Shown here one piece after another: positions 32,911-43,160 of a stretch of DNA of 64,000 nucleotides; position 1 is the stretch's first letter, and every line of letters begins with the position of its first letter. This DNA is from Heterocephalus glaber. Lineage: Eukaryota > Chordata > Mammalia > Rodentia > Bathyergidae. The notes beneath the pieces are model-generated. The model did no database searches, was not told the origin of the DNA, and saw only the letters and a program-made list of their open reading frames with translations. The position numbers were made by a program, and so were the translations under genes. The DNA is taken from contig NW_004624747.1 in NCBI RefSeq assembly GCF_000247695.1, forward strand, positions 15,693,419-15,757,418. Direction: 5' to 3'.

Positions 32911-33930
32911 AAACCAAGATATTTGGAGCAGAAAGGGACAAAGAGATTGCTTCATAAATTTTTGTTTTTTCTGTACTGAAGGGGTGGCTTACATAATGAT
33001 GAGCCAGGAGAGGAACCAGCTTCCTGCTCCCCCACCCAGGGATCTTATCCCCTCAACATGTGGCTGGCCTTCCCTGGGAGCCACCTGAGCAGGCTAAACC
33101 TACTCTTCCCCAAGGGTCACATGGGCCAGGGTAGCAAAGCTGCTTGTTCTCTCATCCTCTCCCCTCTGTTGTCTTCTTTCTCTGCGTTTCGGATTTCAGG
33201 GGATGTTTGTGCCTGCCCCACCCTCTGGCCCCAAGCTGAGGCCAAGAGGAGTGGGAAGAAGCCGCCTGGGCCATGTCTCTGGTGGAGAGGGGGCCGATCA
33301 TTTATTCGGCAGAAGCCTGCCCTCGTCCTATCGGCCCCAGGGAGAGCAGACCTCTGCACCAATTTATCTTGGAAATTGTCTTTTCTTTGGGCAAAGGGAG
33401 GGGGAAGGAAAGTTAAAACATCTAGCCACATGCCCATGAAATCTCTGCCCAAAATCAGTCATCCTTTTTAATAATGAGAGCTGTCATGAGCCCTGGTTCA
33501 GTCGGAAATGATGGCCTGTGTAAATATTTGGTCTGTAACTGATTTATGGATTGGGGAACAAAAAAATAAGATTAGTGGCTAATCACAGAGATGCAGGAAA
33601 ATCAGCAGGCCTGGATGCCGGCACCGATCCGGCCTGGAAGGCTGAGTCCCGCTTGCTGTCTGGATGAGCTCAGATGATGGTGAAGGAGGCTGGGCTGGCT
33701 CTGCAGAGGGCCTTCGCCTGGGGAGGGACTGTGGGCTTCTGGATTATTGCATGGGGCCAGAAGCAGCATTAAGTCTGTGTCCAAAGATCGGGCTCTAGCA
33801 AGATGCCAGACTGCAAGGCTAAGATTGGTTCTTCCCAGCCAACCTTGAAATTGACATGCCCGTAAACTTCCTGTCTGGACAGGCACCTTTGTAAAATGAA
33901 AATATATGTCATCAGTTCTTATAGTGGAAT
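32911..33930. other. Repeat-free intron tract
   Basis: No repeat recognised. It is richer in G+C in 33050-33420 and complex at 33470-33620, where a perfect GATTAG/CTAATC palindrome lies. Open frames on both strands at 33058-33471 conflict and lack splice context. Confidence 0.45.
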
Positions 33931-33934
33931 TACT

Positions 33935-34140
33935 AAGGATTAGGAACTGGCTTTGGAGTCACCCAGATCTGCACTCACACCCCAGCTTTTATTGAGTTCT
34001 GTGCTGAGAACATTAACTGTGGAGAACCCTACTTACCTTAAGTGAAAAATAGGAGTTATAATAGTTCCTTCACAATCGTTCCTGTAGTTGTTCCACATGA
34101 GACAACGCATCCTGATAATCTGCACAGTGCCTAGCTCCTG
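33935..34140 (+). mobile_element. MIR SINE
   Basis: CTTTGGAGTCACCCAGATC and GTGAAAAATAGGAGTTATAA, then GATAATCTGCACAGTGCCTA, fit MIR end to end. Confidence 0.65.
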
Positions 34141-34389
34141 CCTCACCTCAGGCAGACAGATCTTAGTGGGGGCAGACCTCAGTGTTGGAGTTCAGTCTCT
34201 GGGTGGGCTGGTGTGGGGACATGCTTGTTTCCTGCAGGTTAAATACACCCACTCTTCATAGCAAATCCCAACCAAGAAATACAGATATAGGTTCGGTGAA
34301 CCTGCTTCTCCCCTTAGCACTGAGGCAGAGCTTGTGAGCGTTTGTGCAATTGATAGCACAGTGGAAACCCAGAGACTCCATGCATTTGT

Positions 34390-34760
34390 TTAACTAAAGT
34401 GTCTTTACTGAGCTCTTACAATATGCCAGGCATTGTGCTGGGATCTAGGATCCAGAAAAAACCTATCAGACGAGACCCCTGCTCTCCCAGCACTTCTAGA
34501 GAGGTGGGAGAGGCTCGAATAACTGAAAACAAAACAAAACAAAACAAAACAAAACAAAACCATGCTTCAAAACCAAGATCAGAGAATTGGAGAAACAGCG
34601 CTATCAGTGACCAGACTGGGATTGTCTCACGAAGGGTGGGCAGAAGAGAAAAGTGAAGTCCTGGATCAGGTCCAGGTGGCAATGGCAGTTCTTGGGGTGA
34701 GCAGGGGAAGGAAAGTTAGGTGCCAGGGCCACTTTGATTGGTTTGTTTTGATTTTCCTCT
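34390..34760 (-). mobile_element. L2-like fragment, reverse, with an inserted microsatellite
   Basis: TTACTGAGCTCTTACAATAT, GCCAGGCATTGTGCTGGG and AGAAAAGTGAAGTCCTGG resemble reversed L2 or MIR. An (AAAAC)n run splits it. Confidence 0.45.
34526..34560. repeat. (AAAAC)n microsatellite, 7 units
   Basis: Seven perfect AAAAC units are present. Confidence 0.95.
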
Positions 34761-34787
34761 TTTTAGGTAAGCCTAGATCCTATTAAA

Positions 34788-34855
34788 ACAGCGATAGGCA
34801 AACTATAGTCCCAGGGCCCAATTCAGCCCATTGCCCACTTTTGGAGAGATTTGTT
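34788..34855. mobile_element. hAT/Charlie-type remnant
   Basis: AGCGATAGGCAAACTATAGTC, CCCAGGGCCCAATTCAGCC and CCATTGCCCA are the left end of the GGCAAACT-ended family. Confidence 0.55.
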
Positions 34856-35159
34856 GGGACATTGTGGTGGTCATTCAGAGACACGTTGTCTCCAGCTGCT
34901 TTTCTGTGATATGCCAGAGTTGGCTAGTTGGAACGGAGAGCATGTGACATGCAAAGCTGCAGGTATTTATTTGTTCTCTGGTCCTTTTCAGAAAATCTCT
35001 CCCTTTCACTGTCTTCCCTCCCCCTCCCCCTGGCACTCTTTCTGCATCTGAAGTCCGAAGAAGAGAATATGTGTAAAAGGGACAGTGTGCTCTTTCCTCA
35101 AATCAGTCTTTGGTAGAAGGTCTGTTAGATTTTGAGAGCTGATTTGTCACTGAGCAAAG

Positions 35160-35345
35160 TTTAACCTTTAAAAAAAACAACCACTATCAATTAGTACTTA
35201 AGACATCTTTGTATTTTGCAAATGCCTATGTTCATATTACATGCACCATATATATAATTTATATAGCATACGTGTATATACGATATATGTTTAATTTCTA
35301 GGAATTCATAAACACCACATTTTTATATCTGTCAATTAAATATGA
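35160..35345. other. AT-rich tract
   Basis: The sequence is A/T-rich with alternating TA stretches at 35248-35292. No repeat family is recognised. Confidence 0.5.
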
Positions 35346-35415
35346 GATAGCAGTTACCAGCTGGTTTAGAGCAGCCATTTAGGAATCAAAAATCCATCTC
35401 AAAACTGACCTTCAA

Positions 35416-35557
35416 GGCCAGGCGTGGTGGTAAACACCTGTAATTCTAACACTTGGGAGGCTGAGGCAGGAGGATCAGGAGTTTGAGCCCAGCCTGGACT
35501 TCATAGTGAGTTCAAGTCCAGCCTGAACCACATAATGAGACCCCGTCTCAAAAAACA
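35416..35557 (+). mobile_element. B1 SINE, young, with perfect target-site duplication
   Basis: The full B1 body includes GGCCAGGCGTGGTGGTAAAC, GAGGCTGAGGCAGGAGGATC and the internal B1 duplication (CAGCCTGGACTTCATAGTGAG, then CAGCCTGAACCACATAATGAG), with an A-rich tail. The 15-bp flank AAAACTGACCTTCAA is identical at 35401-35415 and 35558-35572. Confidence 0.92.
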
Positions 35558-35837
35558 AAAACTGACCTTCAATTTGCAACTTTTTGAAAACAAAATCATT
35601 AAAATACTCAATACAGTTGACCACATTATTCCATGTACTTTAGGACTTTTTTCTTTGAATAAAATAGAAAAACCTTTACATGTGTCATTTTTAAAGTATG
35701 TTTTAAAAGGCTACTAATTCAAATGGGGAGACAAGCCTAAAAGTAGCATAGTATCTACTTTCTAAATCCCTGGCCTTCCCCCCAGCCTGCTAACCTTCCT
35801 GTATCCTTCCAGAAAATGTTTATATGGATTTCCCCAA

Positions 35838-36130
35838 CTTGTGATTGTTCACCTTCTGATTTTTGTCTCTATAGTGGTGTCAAAGCAACATGCATTCAGT
35901 AGAAACTGCATTTCCCACTTTGAATTTGCATCTTTTCCTGCTCTAGCAGCATGTGCCCAATCCAAGCCATGCTGTTACCGAGGGAACCAACCCATATTCT
36001 AGTGTGCTGTGATGCTAAGTGTGGTGTTCAGTGGGTTAGGGGCAGTAAATGCATTGTGACTTAGGATGCGTTTTCAACTTAGGATGGGTTTATCAGGACG
36101 CGGTCTCATTGTAAGTTGAGGAGCATGTGC
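35838..36130 (+). mobile_element. Tigger-type (Tc1/mariner) DNA transposon remnant
   Basis: GCATTCAGTAGAAACTGCAT, TTTTGAATTTGCATC-like sequence, TTCAACTTAGGATGGGTTTAT and GTAAGTTGAGGAGCATGTG match the same family as 13257 and 53113, in the opposite orientation. Confidence 0.7.
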
Positions 36131-36344
36131 GCACGTGGAAGTGTATATCTGAGATCGTGTATCCATGTGCCGTATCAGCTTAGGAAGCAGCACAACTCCG
36201 CATCTGCCCTCGCCCCACGTTGACTCAGCCAGCACATCCTGGAGAGCTGGATCGCCTGGGTGACCCCACCAGCCTCCTTCCCAGATCTCCCAAATCCATC
36301 CCTTCCTCCACCACTGCACATTGGACAGACTGATCTTTTACTTC

Positions 36345-36472
36345 ATTTTTTTCTGTTGAGACGAGTTCTTTCTGTGTAGCCCAGGCTGGCCTTGAACCTG
36401 TGACCCTTCTGCCTTAGCCTCCTGAGTAGCTGGGATTACAGACATGCACCATCCTGCCCAGCTCAGTGCGAT
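36345..36472 (-). mobile_element. B1 SINE, reverse
   Basis: GTGTAGCCCAGGCTGGCCTT, GAACCTGTGACCCTTCTGCC and GAGTAGCTGGGATTACAGAC, ending CACCATCCTGCCCAGC, form a typical reversed B1. Confidence 0.88.
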
Positions 36473-36479
36473 GTTTGAA

Positions 36480-36955
36480 AAGCTGAATCTGATTTCATCC
36501 TCTTCCTTCTTAAAACCCTGAGACTCATTCCCATGGCTCTCAGAATACAACCCCATCTCCTTACACTGGCAGGCAAGGATCTGCAGAAACCTTGCCCCAC
36601 AGCCCCCAGACCTCGCCTCCTGCATCTGTCCCCCTGAGGTTACCTGTCCTGGCCTTGCTGTGGTTCCCATGGTCCCCAGCATTGCCCTTGCTTCTGTCCT
36701 TGTCCACCTTTTATCCAGATCTCAGCAAACCTGGCTTCTCCTTGACCCTCAGGTCTCAGTGGACACAGCATGCCTGCCTCCACCCTGCACCACTGGATTT
36801 TACTGCTCCCTGTGGCGCTCACTATTGACTGGTGTTTCCTTGTTATTTTATCTGTTTGCTTGCATTCTCCTAGCAGGATATAAGCTCACAGAACATGTGG
36901 TGGCTGTTGCCTGCCTCCTTTATCACTGGAGTCCATTTTTCTTAATGCCTTAGCA
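36480..36955 (+). mobile_element. L2 LINE 3' fragment
   Basis: CATCTCCTTACACTGGCAGG, CCTCGCCTCCTGCATCTGTC, CTTCTCCTTGACCCTCAGGT, GCATTCTCCTAGCAGGATAT and AAGCTCACAGAACATGTGG match the L2 order. Confidence 0.65.
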
Positions 36956-36989
36956 ATCCTTATTGGATTATTTTTAAATTAACATGTAT

Positions 36990-37190
36990 CTTTTAAAGAC
37001 ACAATAAGGCTATATCATACACATTTTTTTTTACTCTACTTCCACATCATAATGAGGCTTCATGTTCCTCTATCCTGATTGTTTTCAACACCTACATAGT
37101 TTCCATAATTTAATTGACCAGCCCATTATGATGCATGGTTTGACTACTTCCAGTTTTTCACTAAGTAAACTTAATTTTACTGCTGCAGGG
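36990..37190 (-). mobile_element. Old L1 fragment, reverse
   Basis: CATAATTTAATTGACCAGCC and GACTACTTCCAGTTTTTCAC match reversed L1M. Confidence 0.55.
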
Positions 37191-37316
37191 CGATGAAAAT
37201 CAGACTTGGAGAAGTGAGAGGAGAGGGGAGGAGAGAGCGATGACATGAATGAGTGATCTAATAGCAGATCGATGTACCCCTTCATCCTGCAACACTGGGG
37301 CAAAGATGGCTTAACA

Positions 37317-37490
37317 CAGCAATGTCCAAAAGAAGTTTCAGAAATACTGGAAATGTTTTGTGATCTGCTCTGTCCGTGGCAGTAGCCACTAACCATATGT
37401 GACTTCTGAGCCCTTAAATTGTGGCTATGGTGACGGGTGAAGAGAAGTTTAAATTTTATCTTAAGATTAATTTAAATTTTGGTAGCTGTA
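37317..37490. mobile_element. hAT-type remnant (TGTCCAATA-ended group)
   Basis: CAGCAATGTCCAAAAGAAG, GCTCTGTCCGTGGCAGTAGC, CACTAACCATATGTGACTTC and GCCCTTAAATTGTGGCTATG follow the family order. Confidence 0.6.
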
Positions 37491-37744
37491 GAGAACAGCA
37501 TAGTTAAGCAAATGGCTTTATAAACTTGCTAGTGAAGAATAATCCCAGTGCCTGGTCATGGACAGTTCAGGTCTGTGGCTGGGTTATGGGCCTGGAAGGG
37601 AACAGGAAGAGAGAATGTTTGCTGCTTAGAATTAAAAGATCAAGAGACATTTTCCTCTTGAGGGAAAAAAAATCCCGAGCAGACCCTGGGGCTCTTCAGG
37701 GTTTTTCTTGCCTGACACATGTGGACAGATAGTCTGGTAGAACA

Positions 37745-37985
37745 CATGTGCAAACTTGTTCTGGGGAGGACCAGATGCTAACTATTGTGCTTTGGGGGGC
37801 CACACAGGCTATATCACAGAAAAACCTACTGTTGTGAGGCAAAAGATGCTATAGACAGAACATAAATAAATGGGCATGGCTGTGTTCCAAGGAAATTTTA
37901 TTTGTTAAAAAAAAGGAAAAAAGAAAAAAAAGGGGTAAGGATTGGCTTTGGCCCCTGCAGTCTCTGTGATTTACTGACACTTGGT
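37745..37985. mobile_element. hAT/Charlie-type element with A-rich expansion
   Basis: CAAACTTGTTCTGGGGAGGA, GGCCACACAGGCTATATCAC, ATGGGCATGGCTGTGTTCCA and AGGAAATTTTATTTGTTAAA belong to the GGCAAACT-ended family. An A-rich run at 37905-37932 interrupts it. Confidence 0.65.
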
Positions 37986-38284
37986 CTAGAGCTGCCAGGT
38001 TTATACCAGTAGGCAGCCTCCCAAGAAGGCAAACTAGTCATAACTCAGAGTTTCTTGAGTTCCACATGCCACATGGATGACTTCTGCCTTTGAATTCTAA
38101 TTTCTAGTGGGCCACACCAAGTCTGAGGTTTCTCTTGTACCCGTGAGCCATCCAGAGCCATATGCCAAGTGTTGAATAGATTCTTGCTCTCAGGTTTGCA
38201 GGTGCAAGACATAGTATGTGGGGCTGTTAGTTATGGTTTGTATTTCCCTTTGGTCCCAGAAACACCTAACACATAGCACTCCAC

Positions 38285-38415
38285 TTAGAGTGTGTCATGT
38301 GCCATGTAACCTCTCTCTGAGCTTCAGTTTTCCCATCTATAAAGTGGGTAACTGTACTTCCTTCCTTGTAGGGATGCCATGAGGATTGCAGAAGTTAGTG
38401 CATGATCAGGACTGG
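38285..38415 (+). mobile_element. MIR remnant
   Basis: CATGTAACCTCTCTCTGAGC, TTCAGTTTTCCCATCTATAA and GGATGCCATGAGGATTGC fit MIR. Confidence 0.7.
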
Positions 38416-38734
38416 TACCTGGGTGATGCTAGATGCTCCATGCCTGGTACTAATGCCTGTGAGATGCTGTTGATGGCAAGCCAGAGCAGGATGGGTCTAG
38501 AGGGCATAAGAGCTCACACTTGCATTAAGCCTTTAAGGATGTGCAAGGAGAGTGGGATGGTATTCTAGGAGAGTACAGGTATGGAGGAGCTCAGGTAGAG
38601 CAGCTTCAAGGTAGAAAAAGACAGAGGAAGCAGTGTAAAGGTTGGATGCATTTACCAAGTAGGAAACTGGCTGGAAACAATACAGATTGACCTCAAGAGG
38701 ATGATGCCAGTTTCTCCCATATATGCCATGGATG

Positions 38735-38885
38735 GCCCTTTGTAGACTAAATTCTCATGTGATCATCACCATACCCTGATGATCTCCCGCTCTGAAAACG
38801 GAGGAGACAGGCTCATAATGGAGAAATGACTTGTCCAAGACCACACAGTGGGTACAAGGGGAGCTGGATCTTTATCCAGAGTCAT
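38735..38885 (-). mobile_element. MIR remnant, reverse
   Basis: ACGGAGGAGACAGGCTCATA, ATGACTTGTCCAAGACCACA and CAGTGGGTACAAGGGGAGCT fit reversed MIR. Confidence 0.6.
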
Positions 38886-39689
38886 TTTATTCTCAGTCCC
38901 CGCTGAGCATGTCATTGTATTATCTACTGTCCTTCCCCACAGAAAACCAGACTTTCCACTACAGAGTTCCTCTGGAGGCTACTTGTATTTTTCTGTGAAA
39001 GCTGCAGGGCCCCTCAACAGATCCCGTGGCAACATGGGAACCATAGTCTTCCTGAGCCAGCTCTGTATCAGGGAGCTCATATTGATGGGACAGATGCAGG
39101 TAGCACCTTTTCTTTGAGACCTTTGCAGTTCTGCTCTCTACCTAGGGCAAACTGCACTGCTTCTTGCAAGGAATCTGTTCCTCAACCAAAATTTCTTGGG
39201 TCATTGCAAGGAGAAAGCATATGGGTGACCAGAGAGCCCTAGAATTCTAACTCCTGGTATGGGAAGCTGTCTGGGATCCAGACCATGGAGAAAAGTCCTC
39301 TCCCTGCCACTGAACTGGGGTGGTCTCTCATGTCGTGGGGGCCTGGGCTTTGGATTTGGAGAAATTTGGCTAGGATTCCAGGGCTATGTGGCTTCATCAG
39401 TAATATGGAGCTTCTGGTTAGGCTGAGGTGGTAAGACCCATTTGTGTGCTCTTCCAAAGTAGAGTTGGAGAGGACACTCTGCATGTCAGGCAGTTTTCTA
39501 GACCTAGGAGACATTAGTGAACCGAGTGAGGTGGAGTTCATGTTCTAGTTGGTGGAGGCTGAGAACAAGAGCAGAATAAAAATTTCAGAAACTAGTCATC
39601 AGTGCGTGGCCCCAAATGCCTATCCTATAAAAGGTGGTAAGTGTTTTTCTTCTTTCATTTATGGTGCCAAAGAATCCCTTGGGGGTAAA

Positions 39690-40035
39690 TACACTATATG
39701 ACTCAGCTAGGCAGTTGCAACCAAATACCATAGACTGGGTAACTTCAAAGACAGAAATTTATTTCCTCATGGTTCTGGAGGACCAACTCCAAGATCAAGG
39801 CATCCACAAGGGTGATATCTCCTAATTGGCTTGCAGAAAACACCTTCTCACGATGCCCTTGCATGGACTTTTCCTCTTTTCATGGAGACACCAGTCATTC
39901 TGCCTGACCCTTATAACCTCTTTTAACAGTAACTACCTTTTAAAAGACCCTATCCGCAAATAGAGTCACATTCTGAGACAATGGCCATTAGGACCTCAGC
40001 ATAGGAGTGTGGGGGATGGGGCAAATCAAGCCCCA
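39690..40035 (+). mobile_element. MLT1-type LTR
   Basis: ATACCATAGACTGGGTAACT, CTCATGGTTCTGGAGGACC, GACCCTATCCGCAAATAGAG, TCACATTCTGAGACAATGGC and AGGACCTCAGCATAGG are the MLT1 order. Confidence 0.75.
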
Positions 40036-40555
40036 AATAGGCACTGGTAGTGACACCTTGAAAGCGTCTTAGGAAGAAGATCACAGTGTAGGGAGAAGGG
40101 GTCTTGGACTAAATGTACCCTTCACCCCTTTCTCTGGTTGCCTTTGAAAGTCCTTCTGGAGCCTCTTTTTCTTAAGGAAGACTTCAGTACTGTCACCCCA
40201 TCCAATGACAGGCAGCCCCTTTCCCTGTCTGTGTGGTTCTCAGACCTTTGTGTTTTTCCTGGGCCAAGTAGTCCAGGGCAAAGAGGAATTCTTTGGTCTC
40301 TTCATGGATGCTTGTCCACCTTCTCTTAGTTTAGTCCTGACCATGCTCCTCAAGGAAATGGGTTTGCCTCTAAGGAGCTTCCATCGTTGTCTAGGAGCAA
40401 AACAATTTCCCAGCAAAGGACATACGGAAGAAGAGCATTTACTAGGTCCCTGCTAGTCATCTGAAGTACATTTACTCCATTGGATCTTTGGGACAACACT
40501 GCAGAGTAGAAGCATATTATTAATTTTTATAGGTGAGGCTATTTAAGCTTAGACA
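40036..40555. other. Unique intron sequence
   Basis: A short MIR-like stretch lies near 40475-40555. The rest is unique. Confidence 0.35.
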
Positions 40556-40965
40556 GTGTGTTAAGCAGCTTTCTTATTGCTGAGGCAAAATACCTGACAC
40601 CAGCAACTTAAAGGAGGAAAGGCTTATTTTGGCTCCCAGTTTCAGAGGTTTCAGTCCGTGATTTGCTGCCTCCAAGGCAGAAACATCATGGTGGAAGCAT
40701 GTGGCAGAGGACAGCTGTTTGACTCATAGTGTGAGTGAAGCAGAAAGCAAGGAAGAGCCAGAGTGAGATGAACCCTTCCATGTCACGTGTCCAAGGTCCT
40801 GGCTCCTCCAACTGGGCCCTGTCAGCACATTCAGCTATGAACTCATCAGTAGATTAACCCACTGAGGAGTATGGTGCCTTTGCCAGCCAATCACCTTCCA
40901 AAAGCCCCACCTCTGAACTCATGAGCCTTCAGGGGAACATTTTAGATCGAATCATAACCAAGAGG
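40556..40965 (+). mobile_element. MaLR-type LTR, full length
   Basis: TGTTAAGCAGCTTTCTTATT at the start, ACTTAAAGGAGGAAAGGC, CAAGGCAGAAACATCATGG, ATCAGTAGATTAACCCACTG and AGGGGAACATTTTAGATCG near the end. It is the best reference copy of the LTR type in this window. Confidence 0.78.
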
Positions 40966-41021
40966 GTAAGCCACTCAATAAAGGTCACACAGCTAGTAAT
41001 AGGGAAAATATATAGCACCTA

Positions 41022-41050
41022 TATTATTATTATTATTATTATTATTATGT
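41022..41050. repeat. (ATT)n microsatellite
   Basis: About nine ATT units are present, at the right side of MIR-like sequence. Confidence 0.9.
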
Positions 41051-41054
41051 TTTT

Positions 41055-41708
41055 TACAGTAAGTAAAATGCATATAACATAAAATTGACCATTTTAACAT
41101 CTACATTTTGGTGGTGTTTAGGACTTAGCCATGTTAAACAGTCATCACTGCCACCCATTTCCAGAGCTTTCTCGTCACTCCTGAGGAAACACCGTATTCG
41201 TTACACTGGCACTGCCCATTGCCTGTCCAGCCCTCAGGTCCTGCCAGTCCCTTGTCTCCTATTTGCCTCTGTGGATTTGCCTATTCTGAGTACTTTATAT
41301 AAATGAAATCATATAATAGGTAGCCTTCTGTCTCTAGCTTTCTTCGCGTAGCATAATGTTTTTATTTGGTTCATTTGCATTGTGTCACAAATCGGAACTG
41401 CATAATACTGAATAATATCCCATTGCTTGGACTTACTACATTTTGTTTACTTGTGTATTTATTGGTGGACATTTTGGCTATTGTGACTAGAGCTGCTTTG
41501 AACATTCTCGGAGAGTTTTTGTTTAAATACTTGTTTTCAATTCTTTTGGGTCTATATCTGGAAGTGGAATTTCTGGGACATATAATAATTCTATGTTTTA
41601 TGTTGTCAAGGAACTGCTGAATTGTTTCAAACTGTTTTCCACAGTGGCTGCACCATTTTACATCACCATCAGCAAAGGTTCCAGTTCTCCTCATCCTCCC
41701 AACACTTG
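41055..41708 (-). mobile_element. L1M 3' part, reverse (host of nested insertions)
   Basis: The reversed L1M order is well preserved: AATTGACCATTTTAACATC, ATATAAATGAAATCATATAA, ATACTGAATAATATCCCATT, AGAGCTGCTTTGAACATTC, TCAATTCTTTTGGGTCTATA, CACAGTGGCTGCACCATTTT and CATCCTCCCAACACTTGTTA. It continues after the SINE at 41805. Confidence 0.85.
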
Positions 41709-41717
41709 TTACTTTTT

Positions 41718-41795
41718 GGGGGGGTATCAGAGATCGAACTCAGGACCTTGAGCTTGCAAGGCTGGCGGTGGCACCACTGAGCTAAATCCCTGGCC
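41718..41795 (-). mobile_element. ID-like SINE nested in L1M
   Basis: GATCGAACTCAGGACCTTG, AGCTTGCAAGGCTGGCGGTG and CACTGAGCTAAATCCCTGG are the reversed ID body. It is flanked by TTACTTTTT at 41709-41717 and 41796-41804. The right copy has grown into a longer T run. Confidence 0.85.
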
Positions 41796-41804
41796 TTACT
41801 TTTT

Positions 41805-42225
41805 TTTTTTTTTTTTAAGTAGGGCTATCCCAGTGGGTTTGCAGCTGTATCTCGCTGTAGTTTTGATTTGCACTTCCCTAGTGACTAATTCCATGGAGCA
41901 TGTGCTTGGTGACCATTCATAAATCTTCCTGGGAAAAACATCTATTTAAGTCATTTGCCACTTTTTAATTAGATTGTTTGTCTTTTTTATTATTGTTTAA
42001 AAATCTTTTTACAAGTCATACATTTCATACAGAGGTAAAGTGCACAATTTTTGCCTATGTTTTGATGACTTTTTATGTACTAGCACAGCCAGGTAATTGC
42101 TACCCAGCCAAGACAAAAGATATTTTCACCAACCTAGAAGTCACTGAGCTCCTCAAAGAAAATCAACATCTCCCCTTCTTTCACCATGGATTATTTTTAC
42201 CCATTCTCACACCTCATATAAACGG
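41805..42225 (-). mobile_element. L1M, continued
   Basis: GCTGTAGTTTTGATTTGCAC, TTCCCTAGTGACTAATTCC and TTAAGTCATTTGCCACTTTT continue the L1M order. More L1-like sequence then runs to an LTR insertion at 42228. Confidence 0.75.
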
Positions 42226-42227
42226 AA

Positions 42228-42583
42228 ATGCCTTAATTCAGGTTGCTATAACAAAGTGCATAGACTGGGTGGCTCATAAACAACAGAAAGGTACTTCTCA
42301 CAGTTTCGGAAGTCCAAGATCAGGATGCCAGCATGGTTGGGCTCTGGTGAGGCTCTCTTCCAGGTGGGAGACTGCTGACTTCTCATCGTATGCTCACATG
42401 GTAGAAAGACAGTGAGAGAGCTCTCGGAGGTCCCTTTTATAGGGGCACTAATCCTGTTCATGAGGACCCCACCCCCATGACCTACTCACCTCTCATGGTC
42501 TTCACCTCCTAATATTACATTGGTGGTTAGGATTGTAGTGTGCCAGTTCTGGGGAGACACAAACATCCATTCCATAACGGGAG
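42228..42583 (+). mobile_element. MaLR-type LTR nested in L1M
   Basis: TGCCTTAATTCAGGTTGCTA, AAAGTGCATAGACTGGGTG, CACAGTTTCGGAAGTCCAAG, GCACTAATCCTGTTCATGAG, CCTAATATTACATTGGTGG and CAAACATCCATTCCATAACG match MLT1/MST-type LTRs. L1 sequence resumes with GAATCATACAGTAAGG. Confidence 0.78.
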
Positions 42584-43040
42584 TCATGATGGAATCATAC
42601 AGTAAGGGCTCTTTGGTGGCTGGCTTCCTTTGCTCAACACTATGTCTTTAGGATTCATCCATGTTGTGTAGCAGAAAATTTCTCCTTTTGTTGCAATGTT
42701 AGGGTCAGGTCTATGCGTACTCTGATTTCTTTATCCATCCTGCTGTCCGTGGACATGGAGATGTTCTCAGTGTCCAGTCACAGGCTTAGTATTGTCAGGA
42801 ACATTCTTCTCTGGGTCTTTTGGTGGGTATAGGCACTCATTGTGGTTAGGTTTCTGGCTTGGGGAAAAACTGTTGGATCAGAGCTTCTTTTTTTCAGAGA
42901 TACTGCCAAATAGTTTTTCAAAAGCGCTTTTTACCAGTTTACAATCCTACCAGGATTTTATGAGAATTCTGGTTGCTTTGTATCTTTGCTAACATTTGGT
43001 ACTGTCTGTTTTTAGCCATTGTGGTGGGAACTACACTATA
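42584..43040 (-). mobile_element. L1M, right-hand part, reverse
   Basis: ATGGAATCATACAGTAAGGG, AGGATTCATCCATGTTGTG, TTATCCATCCTGCTGTCC, TACTGCCAAATAGTTTTTCA and TTACAATCCTACCAGGATT match reversed L1M, as in the segment at 41055, so this may be a second L1 copy. Confidence 0.75.
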
Positions 43041-43054
43041 ATTTACATTTTTTT

Positions 43055-43160
43055 AATCAATATCTCCTCCTCTTCCTCCTCTCCTTAATCCCCACTTCCT
43101 TTTTCTTCATGTCCGTCCTCCTCCCTCCTTCTTCTTGTTCCACTTCTTTATTTCCTCCTT
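43055..43160. repeat. CTCCTT-rich pyrimidine tract
   Basis: Low-complexity C/T-rich sequence on the + strand. Confidence 0.75.
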
